Shown here: in pieces, positions 42,278 through 51,361 of the stretch | Layout of the letters: each line of letters begins with the position of its first letter | Position numbering within the stretch: the stretch's first letter is position 1 | Source of the DNA: Rhodococcus sp. W8901 | GTDB taxonomy: Bacteria; Actinomycetota; Actinomycetes; Mycobacteriales; Mycobacteriaceae | Direction: 5' to 3' | Assembly: GCF_013348805.1 (NCBI RefSeq) | Contig: NZ_CP054690.1 | Span: 5,394,001-5,458,000, forward strand | DNA: 64,000 nucleotides | Program-made: the position numbers and the translations under genes | The notes under the pieces: model-generated | Database searches by the model: none | Seen by the model: only the letters and a program-made list of their open reading frames with translations | What the model was told of the DNA's origin: nothing

Positions 42278-42720
42278 CCGCCGAACGCCCCAAGGTCGGG
42301 GTCGGCATCGTCGTGGAGCGCGCCGACGGGCAAATCCTCTTGGGTCGCAGAGTCAAACCCACCGAACCCGAGACGTGGTGCCTGCCGGGCGGCCACCTCG
42401 AACCGGGCGAGACGGTCGAGGCGGCGGCTCGCCGCGAGTGCCTCGAGGAATCCGGCCTCTCCGATACGACGAACGCCGCGGGGTTCGTGGCCGTCGTGGA
42501 CACCGGCTCGGCTGGTGGCGGTGTCGTGTTCGGCGTGCACGCGCGCAGCGGCGGAGTGCCGACCGGACCCGGTGAGCCGCACATCTTTCCGGAATGGGTC
42601 TGGGTCGACCCGACGGACCTGCCCCGCCCGCTCTTTCCCGCGAGCGACGCGCTGCTGCGCGCGTGGACCGGGGCGGAGCCGGATCCGGCGTGGCAGGTCC
42701 TTCGCGTCACAGCCGGGTGA
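42274..42720 (+). CDS. NUDIX hydrolase
   Basis: 148 residues from the ATG at 42274, overlapping the LOG gene stop by 4 nt. Complete Nudix box [20 protein letters not shown] followed by SGL (Gx5Ex7REUxEExGU). The sequence around it ([19 protein letters not shown]) and [11 protein letters not shown] resemble the nucleotide triphosphate/dCTP-type pyrophosphatases similar to NUDT15. Coupling with a nucleotide-processing LOG enzyme suggests clearance of modified nucleotides. Ends inside the convergent acyl-CoA ligase by 14 bp. Confidence 0.92.
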   Translation: MTAERPKVGVGIVVERADGQILLGRRVKPTEPETWCLPGGHLEPGETVEAAARRECLEESGLSDTTNAAGFVAVVDTGSAGGGVVFGVHARSGGVPTGPGEPHIFPEWVWVDPTDLPRPLFPASDALLRAWTGAEPDPAWQVLRVTAG

Positions 42721-44329
42721 CGTCGAGGCTTCCGTCGTGGAAGTCGGCGCGCAGCCGCTTCTTGTCGAACTTGCCGACACTGGTCTTGGGCACCTCCTGG
42801 ATCACCGCCCAGTTCTCGGGCAGCTGCCACTTGGCGACCTTGTCCGCCAGGAAGTCCCGCAGCTGATCCAGCGTGGCCTCGCTGCCCTCACGGAGCACCA
42901 CCGCCACCAGCGGACGCTCGTCCCACTTCTCGTCCGGCACACCGATCACCGCCGCCTCGGCCACGGCCGGGTGACCCATGACGGCGTTCTCGAGATCCAC
43001 CGAGGAGATCCACTCGCCGCCGGACTTGATGATGTCCTTCGTCCGGTCCGACAGCGTCAGATACCCGTCCGCCGTGATGGAACCGACGTCCCCGGTGCGC
43101 AGCCAGCCGTCCCGGAACTTGTCGGGAGCGTCGACGCCGTAGTACGACGACGTGATCCACGGACCCCGGACCTCGAGCTCACCGATGCTGCGGCCGTCGT
43201 GCGGCACCCGGTTGCCGTCGTCGTCGATCAGGCGGGCCTCCACGGACGCCGGGAACCGGCCCTGCGTGTAGCGGTACTTCCAACGCTGATCGCCGGTAGC
43301 CTCGGCCGGCGGGCGGCCCACGGAGCCCACCGGGGAGGTCTCGGTCATGCCCCACGCGTGCAGCACCGACACCTGGTGTTCGTCCTCGAAGGCATGCATC
43401 AGCGCCGGCGGCACCGCGGCGCCGCCGATCAGCACCTCCCGCATCGACGAGATGTCCTGCGGATGCTGCTCGAGGTACAGGTGCAGGCCCTGCCAGATCG
43501 TCGGCACCGCGGCGGCGAACGTCGGCTTCTCCGACGCGATCAGCTCGGCCAGTGGCGCGGGCTGCAGGAAGCGGTCGGGCATGATCAGCGATGCGCCGAT
43601 CATGAATGCCGCGTACGGCAGACCCCACGACATCGCGTGGAACTGCGGCACCACCGCCAGGGCACGGTCACCCTGCTTCAGGTTGGGACCGTCGCTCATG
43701 CACACCTGCATCGAATGCAGGTAGATCGACCGGTGCGAGTACACGACGCCCTTCGGGTCGCCGGTGGTACCCGACGTGTAACACATTGCCGCAGCGGACC
43801 GTTCGTCGAGCTCCGGCCAGTCGTACTCGGTCGGCAGGCCCGCGATCAGACCCTCGTAGGTGTGCACCTGCATCCCCTCAGGTGCCTCCAATCCGACCGT
43901 CGAATCACCGGTGACGACGATGTGTTCCACCGTCTTCAGCTGCGACAACTGCGGCGCGAGCAGCGGGATCAACGTCGCGTCGACGATGATCACCCGATCC
44001 TCGGCGTGGTTGGCGACGTGCACCAACTGCTCCGGGAACAGCCGGATGTTCAGGGTGTGCAGCACCGCGCCCATCGACGGGACCGCGAGGTACGCCTCGA
44101 GATGCTCGGCGTTGTTCCACATGAACGTCGCGACCCGGTCGTCGCCCTCGACTCCCAGTCCGCGCAGCGCGTGCGCCAGCGCGGCACACCGCCGCCCCAC
44201 CTCGGCATATGTGCGACGGCGCGGCCCGGCCTCCGTCCAGGTGATCACCTCGGCGTCCGCATGGACGGTGCTCCCGTACCGCAGCAACTGCGCAATGGAC
44301 AGAGGCAGATCGTTCATCGTGCTCAGCAT
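42707..44329 (-). CDS. Long-chain/medium-chain fatty-acid-CoA ligase
   Basis: 540 residues from the ATG at 44329, which has AGGAG 7 nt upstream. ANL motifs are [30 protein letters not shown], the core [34 protein letters not shown] and the catalytic Lys in [11 protein letters not shown]. It matches the FadD/AlkK group acting on medium- to long-chain fatty acids. Monocistronic; 14 bp overlap with the convergent NUDIX gene. The 97 bp upstream holds no gene. Confidence 0.93.
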   Translation of the reverse strand: MLSTMNDLPLSIAQLLRYGSTVHADAEVITWTEAGPRRRTYAEVGRRCAALAHALRGLGVEGDDRVATFMWNNAEHLEAYLAVPSMGAVLHTLNIRLFPEQLVHVANHAEDRVIIVDATLIPLLAPQLSQLKTVEHIVVTGDSTVGLEAPEGMQVHTYEGLIAGLPTEYDWPELDERSAAAMCYTSGTTGDPKGVVYSHRSIYLHSMQVCMSDGPNLKQGDRALAVVPQFHAMSWGLPYAAFMIGASLIMPDRFLQPAPLAELIASEKPTFAAAVPTIWQGLHLYLEQHPQDISSMREVLIGGAAVPPALMHAFEDEHQVSVLHAWGMTETSPVGSVGRPPAEATGDQRWKYRYTQGRFPASVEARLIDDDGNRVPHDGRSIGELEVRGPWITSSYYGVDAPDKFRDGWLRTGDVGSITADGYLTLSDRTKDIIKSGGEWISSVDLENAVMGHPAVAEAAVIGVPDEKWDERPLVAVVLREGSEATLDQLRDFLADKVAKWQLPENWAVIQEVPKTSVGKFDKKRLRADFHDGSLDVTRL

Positions 44330-44468
44330 GGACGGCTCCTGGATCGATGCGTGCCGGTGTGGCGAGGTCATTGTGCGCCGAAACTACGCCACGAGGGAGA
44401 CCTGGGTCACCCTCCCCCCACCTCGGCGTTTCGAACCAATCGGTCACTTGACCAACGGCCGACCTGCA

Positions 44469-45656
44469 TCAACCGATGGGTCGGGACCCGAGTCGATAGG
44501 CGCGCCGCGCGTTGTCCCGGGCGATCATCCGGGCGATCCGCTCCGCATCCTCGGCCTTCCAATGCTCCTGCGCCACCGCATCCTCGAGCACATTCCCCAA
44601 CGCCCGACGGAACAGCACCGCGCTCACATGGAACAACTCGGGCAGGCCGCAACCGTCGGTGGAGAACAGCACCGACCCGAACGGTGCCAGCTCGAGCAGC
44701 TCGGCGAGGATCCTCGTCGCACCGCGGGCTCCGACGTTCTGCACCGCGAGGCCGACGTCGACGAAGACGTGGTCGAACACCTGCGCGAGGTAACCGGCGT
44801 GTCGGTGGAACGGGTAGTTGTGCAGCAGCATGATCGGCACGCCGCGGTCCGCGGTGGCGCGCAGCAGCGGCATGAGCAGCAGCGGGTCGGCGCGGGCGAG
44901 GTCGGTGTCGGCGTCGCCGTACCCGACATGGAACTGGATCGGCAGCCCGGCGTCGACCGCCGTCCAGATGAGGAACCGGGCGAGCGTCCCGTCGACCAGT
45001 CGCGCCGGCGCGCCGCCGTCGATGTCCGCCGCCCACCGCACCGCGGCCGTGAAGACCGCCGCGTCGGAGGGGTGTTCGGGCGGCAGATCGAGCCCCACCC
45101 GATAGGCGGCGATCGTCTTGAACGCGACGGCGGACCCCGCAGCACTGCGAACCTGTTCGCGGAACCGGTCCGCGAAGTCGGGCGGGCCGTGCTCGACGAT
45201 CACGCGCTCGGCCAGTGATTCCAGGCGCACCACCTCGTGCGCGGCCCCGCCGGTGTACGCGGCCAACTCGTGGGGCGTTGTCAGGCTCTCGGGCCGAAAC
45301 CCGGTGTCGACGAGGTACTCGGCGATCCCGGCCGCGCGCAGCAGCCGCCGGGCCGCCTCGTCGGCACCGAGTTCGGCACGACGCTCGAGGTAGTCGTCGG
45401 GTGCGACGTGCGACTCCAGGCCCAGCGCGGGCGCGCACAGCCGCCGCACCGCGAACCCGACCTGGGTGTCGAAGAGGCTGCCGTGCCACGGACCGGGCGC
45501 GGTCGCCTCGCACAGCAGCGCCTCGAAGGCGGGACGGTCGAGTGGATCGCGCACGATCCCGTGGCAGTGATGGTCGACGAGGGCAATCCTGTCGACCAGC
45601 TCCGCAATCGGGTTCTCGCCGGGCGGTCCCGGCGTATCGTCTGGGAACGGCGCCAT
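44469..45656 (-). CDS. Amidohydrolase-family protein, FluG N-terminal-domain type
   Basis: 395 residues. TIM-barrel amidohydrolase: HHCHG near residue 28, then QFHVGYGDADTDL (His), MLLHNYPFHRHAGYLA (His pair), VFVDVGLA and the final metal Asp in SVLFSTDGCGLPELF. It aligns with the first half of FluG/NodGS proteins of fungi and plants, in which such a domain is fused to a glutamine-synthetase domain. Here the two halves are separate genes transcribed divergently from a 45-bp gap. The reaction is unproven; hydrolysis of a gamma-glutamyl amide is a reasonable guess from the partner. Confidence 0.85.
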   Translation of the reverse strand: MAPFPDDTPGPPGENPIAELVDRIALVDHHCHGIVRDPLDRPAFEALLCEATAPGPWHGSLFDTQVGFAVRRLCAPALGLESHVAPDDYLERRAELGADEAARRLLRAAGIAEYLVDTGFRPESLTTPHELAAYTGGAAHEVVRLESLAERVIVEHGPPDFADRFREQVRSAAGSAVAFKTIAAYRVGLDLPPEHPSDAAVFTAAVRWAADIDGGAPARLVDGTLARFLIWTAVDAGLPIQFHVGYGDADTDLARADPLLLMPLLRATADRGVPIMLLHNYPFHRHAGYLAQVFDHVFVDVGLAVQNVGARGATRILAELLELAPFGSVLFSTDGCGLPELFHVSAVLFRRALGNVLEDAVAQEHWKAEDAERIARMIARDNARRAYRLGSRPIG

Positions 45657-45701
45657 CTACGCCATTGTGCCGCTGATCAGGCCCGGCGCGAGGGAGATGC
45701 G

Positions 45702-47075
45702 ATGGATCGGCACGAACGTGACCGACGGGCTCTCGAGGCCGCGCGGCTGACTCGGCGGCTCACCGCGCGCGGCGTCGTCGGCGTCGCCCTGACCTGGGTC
45801 GACAACAGCGGCGTCAACCGGATGAAGGCGGTGCCCGTCGAGCGGTTCGAACGGGCCGCGACATGGGGTGTGGGTGCCTCCCCCGTGTTCGACGCGTTCA
45901 CCCCGGACGACACCATCGTCGCCGGACGCTTCGCCGGCGGCCCGGTGGGCGATCTGCGCCTGCTGCCCGACCTGGACCGGGTCACGGTGCTGACCGCGCT
46001 GCCGGGATGGGCGTGGGCACCCGTCGACCGGTACACGCAGGACGGCGACCTGCATCCCCAGGACTCGCGCGGCCTGCTTCGCCGCGCCGTCGCCCAGCTC
46101 GTCGAGGACGATCTGACGGCCAGAGCCGCATTCGAGATCGAATGGGTGATCGGGCAAGACGAGAACGATTTCGTGCCCGCCACCCGCGGGCCCGCGTACG
46201 GGTTCGCCCGGCTCGTGGAGCGGTCCGGGTATCTCGCCGACGTGCTGTCCGCGCTGCGCGAGCAGGACGTGCGGGTGGAGCAGATCCATCCCGAGTACGC
46301 GCCGGGACAGTTCGAGGTGTCGGTGGCCGCCGAGGATCCGCTCGGCGCCGCGGACACCTTCGTACTGGTGCGCGAGACCATCCGCGCGGTGACCACACGA
46401 CACGGCCTGCGGGCGTCCTTCTCCCCCAAGGTCGAGGCCGCGGGCGTCGGCAACGGCGGACACGTGCACCTGTCGCTGCGGCGGGAGGGGATCAACCTGC
46501 ACAGCGGAGGCGACGGGCCGTGCGGGATCACCGACACCGCAGAGTCGTTCGCGGCGGGAATCCTGGAACGGTTGCCGGCGCTGCTGGCCGTCGGGGCGCC
46601 GTCCGTCGCGAGCTATCTGCGGCTGGTGCCGGGTGCGTGGGCGGCGCCGTTCCAGGTGTGCGGGCACGAGAACCGTGAGGCTGCAGTGCGTTTGATCACC
46701 GGCAGCACCGGCGACGAGGACCGCGCGGCGAATCTCGAGGTGAAGGTCCTCGACCAGTCCGCCAACCCGTACCTGTGCATGGCCGGCCTGCTGTTCGCCG
46801 GGATGTGGGGCGTCCGCGCGGGCCTGCGCCTGCCCGCACTCGTGGACGTCGACCCGGCATCGCTGTCCGAGGAGGAACGAGAGGCACGCGGAATCCGTCG
46901 TCTCCCAGCATCGCTCGCCGAATCCACCGATGCGTTCGAGGCCGACACGCTGCTGACCCACGCATTCGGCACCGAACTCGCCGGCACCATCGTCGACGTG
47001 CACCGCGCCGAAATCGAGCAGTTCAGCGGCGCGACGGACGAGGACATCGCCGCGGCGCTCCGGTGGGCGTTCTGA
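45702..47075 (+). CDS. Glutamine-synthetase-family protein (GlnA3/GlnA4 or FluG type)
   Basis: 457 residues from the ATG at 45702, with GGGAG just upstream. Beta-grasp domain (ALTWVDNSGVNRMKAVPVERF) and catalytic barrel: EIEWVIGQ, EQIHPEYAPGQFEVSVA, GNGGHVHLSL, NREAAVRL and NLEVKVLDQSANPYLCMAG. It lacks the adenylylation loop (NLYDLPPEE-type) of true GlnA, so it probably gamma-glutamylates an amine or amino compound, as Streptomyces GlnA3/GlnA4 do with polyamines and ethanolamine. The divergent FluG-type amidohydrolase supports a role in amine use rather than ammonia assimilation. Confidence 0.9.
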   Translation: MDRHERDRRALEAARLTRRLTARGVVGVALTWVDNSGVNRMKAVPVERFERAATWGVGASPVFDAFTPDDTIVAGRFAGGPVGDLRLLPDLDRVTVLTALPGWAWAPVDRYTQDGDLHPQDSRGLLRRAVAQLVEDDLTARAAFEIEWVIGQDENDFVPATRGPAYGFARLVERSGYLADVLSALREQDVRVEQIHPEYAPGQFEVSVAAEDPLGAADTFVLVRETIRAVTTRHGLRASFSPKVEAAGVGNGGHVHLSLRREGINLHSGGDGPCGITDTAESFAAGILERLPALLAVGAPSVASYLRLVPGAWAAPFQVCGHENREAAVRLITGSTGDEDRAANLEVKVLDQSANPYLCMAGLLFAGMWGVRAGLRLPALVDVDPASLSEEEREARGIRRLPASLAESTDAFEADTLLTHAFGTELAGTIVDVHRAEIEQFSGATDEDIAAALRWAF

Positions 47076-47098
47076 CGGACGCCCACCGCGGCCTGGTC

Positions 47099-47118
47099 TT
47101 GACCCTGACGTAGCGTCA
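47099..47118 (+). promoter_or_regulatory. MerR-type operator-promoter
   Basis: TTGACC (-35-like) at 47099-47104 runs directly into the dyad TGACG-TAG-CGTCA at 47106-47118, ending 17 bp before the MerR start codon. A dyad placed between the promoter elements is the pattern by which MerR proteins distort and activate promoters. Confidence 0.7.
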
Positions 47119-47135
47119 TAGTTGATGCTGGTCTC

Positions 47136-47945
47136 ATGCGCATCAGCGACATCGCACAGGCGGCAGGAACCACACCGCGCACGGTCCGGCACTACCACCG
47201 ACTCGGCCTGCTCGACGAGCCCCGGAGGCTGGCGAACGGGTATCGCGAGTACGACCTCGCGGACCTCGTCCGGCTCATGCGGGTGCGGTGGCTCGCGAGT
47301 GCGGGGGTGCCATTGGGCTCGGTGTCGTCGATCGTGTCCGCCACGACCGACGAAGCGGCGGCCGACGACCTCGAGTTGGACCTGACCGCGTTGATCGACT
47401 CCATCGAGGCGGAACGCCAGGTATTGGCAACCAAAAGCAGCCGTTTGCAGGAAATGCTCGCCGCCCATCGGGCCGGACGACCGGTCTCCCCGCTTCCGCC
47501 GGGCCTGGCGCTGATCTTCGCCGGTCTGATCGGTACCGAGTCCGATCCCGCCGTGCGGGCCGAGTTCGAACGGGAGCGCGACGCGTTCGAATTGGTGGCG
47601 ATCTCCGGGGCGGCCCCCCAGGCGTTCTTCGACTCCGCCGCGCGTCAACTCGCCGACGAGCGCGCGAGGGACCGGATCGTGAACCTGTACCGGCGGTTCG
47701 CCGCCCTGAGGGGCCACGATCCGGCCCACTGCACGAGCGAGATCGAATCACTCGTCGAGGCAACGGAAAACACGATTCGGCCGGTGCTGGCGGAGGCGGG
47801 CATCCTCGAACAGTGGAAATCCGCGGTCCCGTCCCTGGACGGATCCACGGTGTCCGTCACGGACCTCGTCCCCGATCAGGCCCAGGGCGCCGTTTTCACC
47901 CTCCTGTTGCAGCGACTCGGCATCGTGCCCGAGGTCTCGCCGTGA
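47136..47945 (+). CDS. MerR-family transcriptional regulator
   Basis: 269 residues. MerR HTH at the N terminus (MRISDIAQAAGTTPRTVRHYHRLGLLDEPRRLANGYREYDLADLVRLMRVRWL), coiled coil (about 85-110), then a roughly 150-residue effector domain of unknown ligand. The dyad in its promoter implies autoregulation. Its stop overlaps the GTG of the next gene by 4 nt, so it is made with the small membrane protein downstream. Confidence 0.92.
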   Translation: MRISDIAQAAGTTPRTVRHYHRLGLLDEPRRLANGYREYDLADLVRLMRVRWLASAGVPLGSVSSIVSATTDEAAADDLELDLTALIDSIEAERQVLATKSSRLQEMLAAHRAGRPVSPLPPGLALIFAGLIGTESDPAVRAEFERERDAFELVAISGAAPQAFFDSAARQLADERARDRIVNLYRRFAALRGHDPAHCTSEIESLVEATENTIRPVLAEAGILEQWKSAVPSLDGSTVSVTDLVPDQAQGAVFTLLLQRLGIVPEVSP

Positions 47946-48493
47946 TCCGGTCGCTGTGGTTGTGGTGCCGCGGACGAGTCGACGGAGCCGGCGACGGCGT
48001 CTCCACATTCGGGTACACCGCTGGCACGCTGGGCATCCCGGTGGCGTTTCTCATCGCCACCGGCGTCGAGGCCACGGCCGTGCACCTGCTCGTGCCGTGG
48101 CAGTGGCTGCGGGTGGCGCTCCTCGTACTCACCGTCGCGTCCGTCGCCGCTGCGGCGGGCTGGCTCGCGACCCGCGCCGTCCATCCGCACCTGGTGACCG
48201 CCCAGAAGCTCATCCTGCGGTCAGGCCGGGCGACGATCCTGTCCGTCGATCGGGGTCGGATCGCCCGGGCCCTCCCCAGCCGGCGGTTCGAGCACACCTC
48301 CCCCGGCATCCACCACGGCCGGCTCTATCTGCCGGGTCCGGACGGAACCGTCGTCGACATCGACTTCGACGTGCCGGTCCCCGTCGACAAGCTCACGGCC
48401 ACTGCGCAACTCGAGTCGTCCCTGGTCACCGGGGTGAGCCTGTACGTCGACGCGCCGAGGGATCTGTGCGCCCGACTGAGCATGAGGTGCTGA
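47942..48493 (+). CDS. Membrane protein of unknown function, MerR partner
   Basis: 183 residues from a GTG overlapping the MerR stop (GTGA). Two membrane helices (about 29-50 and 56-80) and a cytoplasmic or exposed basic/beta-rich tail (LILRSGRATILSVDRGRIARALPSRRFEH, GRLYLPGPDGTVVDIDFDVPVPVDKL). I do not recognise a family. Co-translation with MerR means it is controlled by whatever that protein senses. Confidence 0.7.
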   Translation: MIRSLWLWCRGRVDGAGDGVSTFGYTAGTLGIPVAFLIATGVEATAVHLLVPWQWLRVALLVLTVASVAAAAGWLATRAVHPHLVTAQKLILRSGRATILSVDRGRIARALPSRRFEHTSPGIHHGRLYLPGPDGTVVDIDFDVPVPVDKLTATAQLESSLVTGVSLYVDAPRDLCARLSMRC

Positions 48494-48519
48494 CGAAAAC
48501 CCTTCTCCTCACAAGGAGT

Positions 48520-49239
48520 TCAGAGCGACCACTCGTCCGCCAGCTCGACGACGATCTTCTTGTCGTTGCCGGGGTCGGCGGGGTCGTACCAGAGTCGGGT
48601 CTGCTGGCCGTCGACAACGGGGGTGGCGGCATGGACGACCATCCGCCGCTGCACCCATCGCTGGGTGTTCCCGCTGTCGGTGAACGAGAACGTCACCGCG
48701 GTGAAGATCCGGTCACTCTCCCGAAAGACGCTGTATCCCTTGTCGCTGACGATCGCCGTGGTGACCGTGCCGGTGCGTTTGGTCTGGTGGTCGCCGGCGC
48801 GTCGGGCCCGCCGTCCGCGCGCTGCGTTCAGTCCACCGATCAGACAGATCGCCGCTATCACGAGGCAGCCGTATCCGATGCCGGTCACGATCGGGCTGTC
48901 ACCGATCTGCCGCCCGGCGGTGATCACGCCGATGCCGGCACCGGTCCACCAGGCGGCGATACCGTAGAGCAGTCCGAGATGGCGGGCCTTGAGGGCGATC
49001 GACGCCCAGAGGATGAACCCGGCGATCGCCAGCGGCAGACCGGCGAGGGCCCCGACGAACGCGAGCGCAGGCGGATCGAAGGACTCCGGCTCCATGCCAC
49101 CGCCGAACATCCTCGGCCAGCCGTACCCCATACCCGCGCCCCCGGCGAACAGCAGCATCAGGGCAAGCGAGACCCGCCCCACACCCGGTGGACGGTTCAG
49201 TCGCGCGCGTCTGGCGGCAATCGGATCGATCGTGCTCAT
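48520..49239 (-). CDS. DUF3592 domain-containing membrane protein
   Basis: 239 residues with four to five membrane helices (about 25-45, 57-80, 88-105, 122-142) and a C-terminal exposed domain TAIVSDKGYSVFRESDRIFTAVTFSFTDSGNTQRWVQRRMV..VDGQQTRLWYDPADPGNDKKIVV, the DUF3592 pattern. Function unknown; such proteins often lie among envelope genes. Monocistronic. Confidence 0.8.
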   Translation of the reverse strand: MSTIDPIAARRARLNRPPGVGRVSLALMLLFAGGAGMGYGWPRMFGGGMEPESFDPPALAFVGALAGLPLAIAGFILWASIALKARHLGLLYGIAAWWTGAGIGVITAGRQIGDSPIVTGIGYGCLVIAAICLIGGLNAARGRRARRAGDHQTKRTGTVTTAIVSDKGYSVFRESDRIFTAVTFSFTDSGNTQRWVQRRMVVHAATPVVDGQQTRLWYDPADPGNDKKIVVELADEWSL

Positions 49240-49312
49240 CGAAACTCCCCCTCACGCCACTGGATGGCGTGCTCCTACAGCGAGCATAAGCGGTCGCCTC
49301 TGCCCGGCGTGA

Positions 49313-49909
49313 TCAGGAATCGAGTCGACCGAAACCGACAACGGCGGAATCGGATTCCCAATCGAGGTCGTGGACCCGGATCTTGCCGAGTTCGTTGCCA
49401 CCGACGGTGGTGGCGTCGTCGCCGTCGACAGCGACGACGAAGTTGGTGTGCTGACCGATCCGGAACTCGTTGTTGTACAACACCACGTCACCGGTCTTGG
49501 GGCGGTAGCCGTTGCCCATCGGCTCGAACCGTCCCTCGGCCTCGTAATACTCCTGGAGCGTGTAGACGCCCGGGATCCGCCACGACCCGGAGTTCGGATT
49601 CGACAGCGGCTCCCCCGCCTCGCGCATGATCCAGCTGACGAAGTTGGCGCACCACGGCTCCTTCGCGCCGTCGGAATAGAAGGTGCCGGGCCGCTGCTCG
49701 CGGTGCTCGGCCTCGAGGAGGTCGACCACCTTGGCCTGTGTGGGAGTCAGCGTCGCGGTGTCGACGTCCGGGAAGGCCGCGGTGTCCCACGGCAGGTACC
49801 GATCGGGCGCCCACCACAGCACCGCGCCCGCCGCCAGCACCAGCACCGCGATCACGGATGCGCTCCACACGGCGAGGCGACGACGACGGGCGACGGGCTG
49901 TGCGCTCAT
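49313..49909 (-). CDS. Membrane-anchored CHAP-like cysteine amidohydrolase/peptidase
   Basis: 198 residues. One N-terminal membrane anchor (about 11-33), then a CHAP/NlpC-like domain: KEPWCANFVSWIMREAG (Cys about residue 87 as nucleophile), NGYRPKTGDVVLYNN and QHTNFVVAVDGDDATTVGGNE (His). CHAP domains cut amide bonds in peptidoglycan or glutathionyl-spermidine. Given the anchor it is likely a cell-wall hydrolase. Between DUF3592 and an AMIN-like lipoprotein, both envelope proteins. Confidence 0.8.
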   Translation of the reverse strand: MSAQPVARRRRLAVWSASVIAVLVLAAGAVLWWAPDRYLPWDTAAFPDVDTATLTPTQAKVVDLLEAEHREQRPGTFYSDGAKEPWCANFVSWIMREAGEPLSNPNSGSWRIPGVYTLQEYYEAEGRFEPMGNGYRPKTGDVVLYNNEFRIGQHTNFVVAVDGDDATTVGGNELGKIRVHDLDWESDSAVVGFGRLDS

Positions 49910-49964
49910 GCCCTCGAATGTAGCTGGAAACGAGACGGTGCTCGGGTGGCGGCACCCGAACGGG

Positions 49965-50603
49965 TCAGCGGAACTCGATGATCAGCTGGGGCGGATCCTC
50001 GACGGTCACAATTTCGAACTGCGCAGGCTCGGCGCGAAGACCGATGAAGGACTGGGTGGTTCCGTTCACGTCTCGTGTGTCGGGCAGCAGGAAGAGTTGG
50101 GTTACGCGGGACCGGTCCGGTCCCACCAAGGGAGTTGCGGTGTCGTAGAGGCGGCGCGCGGGCAGCGCGGTACCCATGATGTCGACCTGCATGATCGCCC
50201 GTCCCGTGACCGGCAGGGTCGGACCGCCGCCGTAGGGGACCGCCTCGGCGACATATCCCGCCTTCCAGAAGGGAACACCGGAACCGTCGAACAGATAGAC
50301 AACCCTCTCGATGCCGGTGTCGGCGTCGATCTCGATCCGCACGTCGTCCACTGCCGCAGTGGGACCACCACCGTCGGGCGACGGGACGTCGGTGGCGGGC
50401 ACGGCGGGCACGGGGGGCTCGAGCGTCGCCGGGGGTAGAGGAGTCGCGCCGAACTGGATCCTGCCGGTGCGGTCGGCGGGAGTGGACGTAGCTGGCGGTG
50501 CGGGCAGCGAATCCGATTGTGGCGATCCCGAATCGGCGCCACAGCCCGCCAACATGATCGCACCTGCCACTGCTCCGATGGTCGCAGACTTCACCCTCGA
50601 CAC
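49965..50603 (-). CDS. AMIN-like domain lipoprotein
   Basis: 212 residues with a lipobox (AIMLAGCGAD, lipid Cys about 21). A Pro/Ala-rich spacer follows, then a C-terminal beta domain: DDVRIEIDADTGIERVVYLFDGSGVPFWKAGYVAEAVPYGGG...GRAIMQVDIMGTALP..YDTATPL..SFIGLRAEPAQFEIVTVEDPPQLIIEF. This is the AMIN-like domain of actinobacterial lipoproteins, probably binding wall polymers. Upstream, the methyltransferase is divergent. Confidence 0.85.
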   Translation of the reverse strand: MSRVKSATIGAVAGAIMLAGCGADSGSPQSDSLPAPPATSTPADRTGRIQFGATPLPPATLEPPVPAVPATDVPSPDGGGPTAAVDDVRIEIDADTGIERVVYLFDGSGVPFWKAGYVAEAVPYGGGPTLPVTGRAIMQVDIMGTALPARRLYDTATPLVGPDRSRVTQLFLLPDTRDVNGTTQSFIGLRAEPAQFEIVTVEDPPQLIIEFR

Positions 50604-50680
50604 GAACTCCCCCTCGCCTGACTACCCCGCCCGCGTCGACTCTACGTCGCAGGACACGATCGTCTGAGACACTTCGAGGC

Positions 50681-51301
50681 ATGGATCAGCCGGGATACGA
50701 CGTCATGGCGAATCTCTACGCCGAGACGTTTCCATCTCCGTACCTGACGCCACTCGAGCGTCAGGTCATCGCAGCGTTCGCGGATCTCGTGCATGACAGT
50801 CCAGGCGAGGGCGCGGTGTTGGATGTCGGGTGCGGTCCCGGCGATGTCGCCGCGGACCTCGCGAGCAAGGGACTCGACGTGCTCGGCATCGATCCGAGCG
50901 TCGCGATGCTCGGAATCGCCCGACGCAGCTATCCGCACCTCCGATTCGTCTACGGTGACGCGCACCTGGCCGCCGAGGAACTCGCCGGCGTAGCCGTCCG
51001 AGCCATTCTGGCGAGGTTCAGCCTGATCCATGTCCCACCCGCGGAAGTCTCTGCAGTACTGCATCACTGGTCCGCACTGGTGGCCCCGGGTGCATTCGTC
51101 GCGGTTGCAGGCCAGACCACCGATGCCGTGGGCGAGGTGATCGAGTTCGACCATGCCGTGGCACCGGCCTGGCTCTGGCATCCGGACCGCCTCGCCGCTG
51201 CGCTTGCCGACGCCGGCTTCGACGAGGTGTGGCGGACGATCAGCAGGCCGGATGCGAACCATCGATTCCCCGAGGTGCACCTGGTCGCGCGACGACGCTG
51301 A
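50681..51301 (+). CDS. Class I SAM-dependent methyltransferase
   Basis: 206 residues. Motif I VLDVGCGPGDVAADLASKGLDVLGIDPSVAMLGIARR, then LRFVYGDAHL and the GAFVAVAGQT strand. A Methyltransf_25/UbiE-type fold acting on a small molecule; substrate unknown. No obvious operon partner. The downstream HNH gene begins 60 bp later. Confidence 0.9.
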   Translation: MDQPGYDVMANLYAETFPSPYLTPLERQVIAAFADLVHDSPGEGAVLDVGCGPGDVAADLASKGLDVLGIDPSVAMLGIARRSYPHLRFVYGDAHLAAEELAGVAVRAILARFSLIHVPPAEVSAVLHHWSALVAPGAFVAVAGQTTDAVGEVIEFDHAVAPAWLWHPDRLAAALADAGFDEVWRTISRPDANHRFPEVHLVARRR

Positions 51302-51361
51302 GGCTCGAGTCTCGGCGACCAATCCATTGACTCGAAGATATGTTCGAACCAAACTTGCAGC

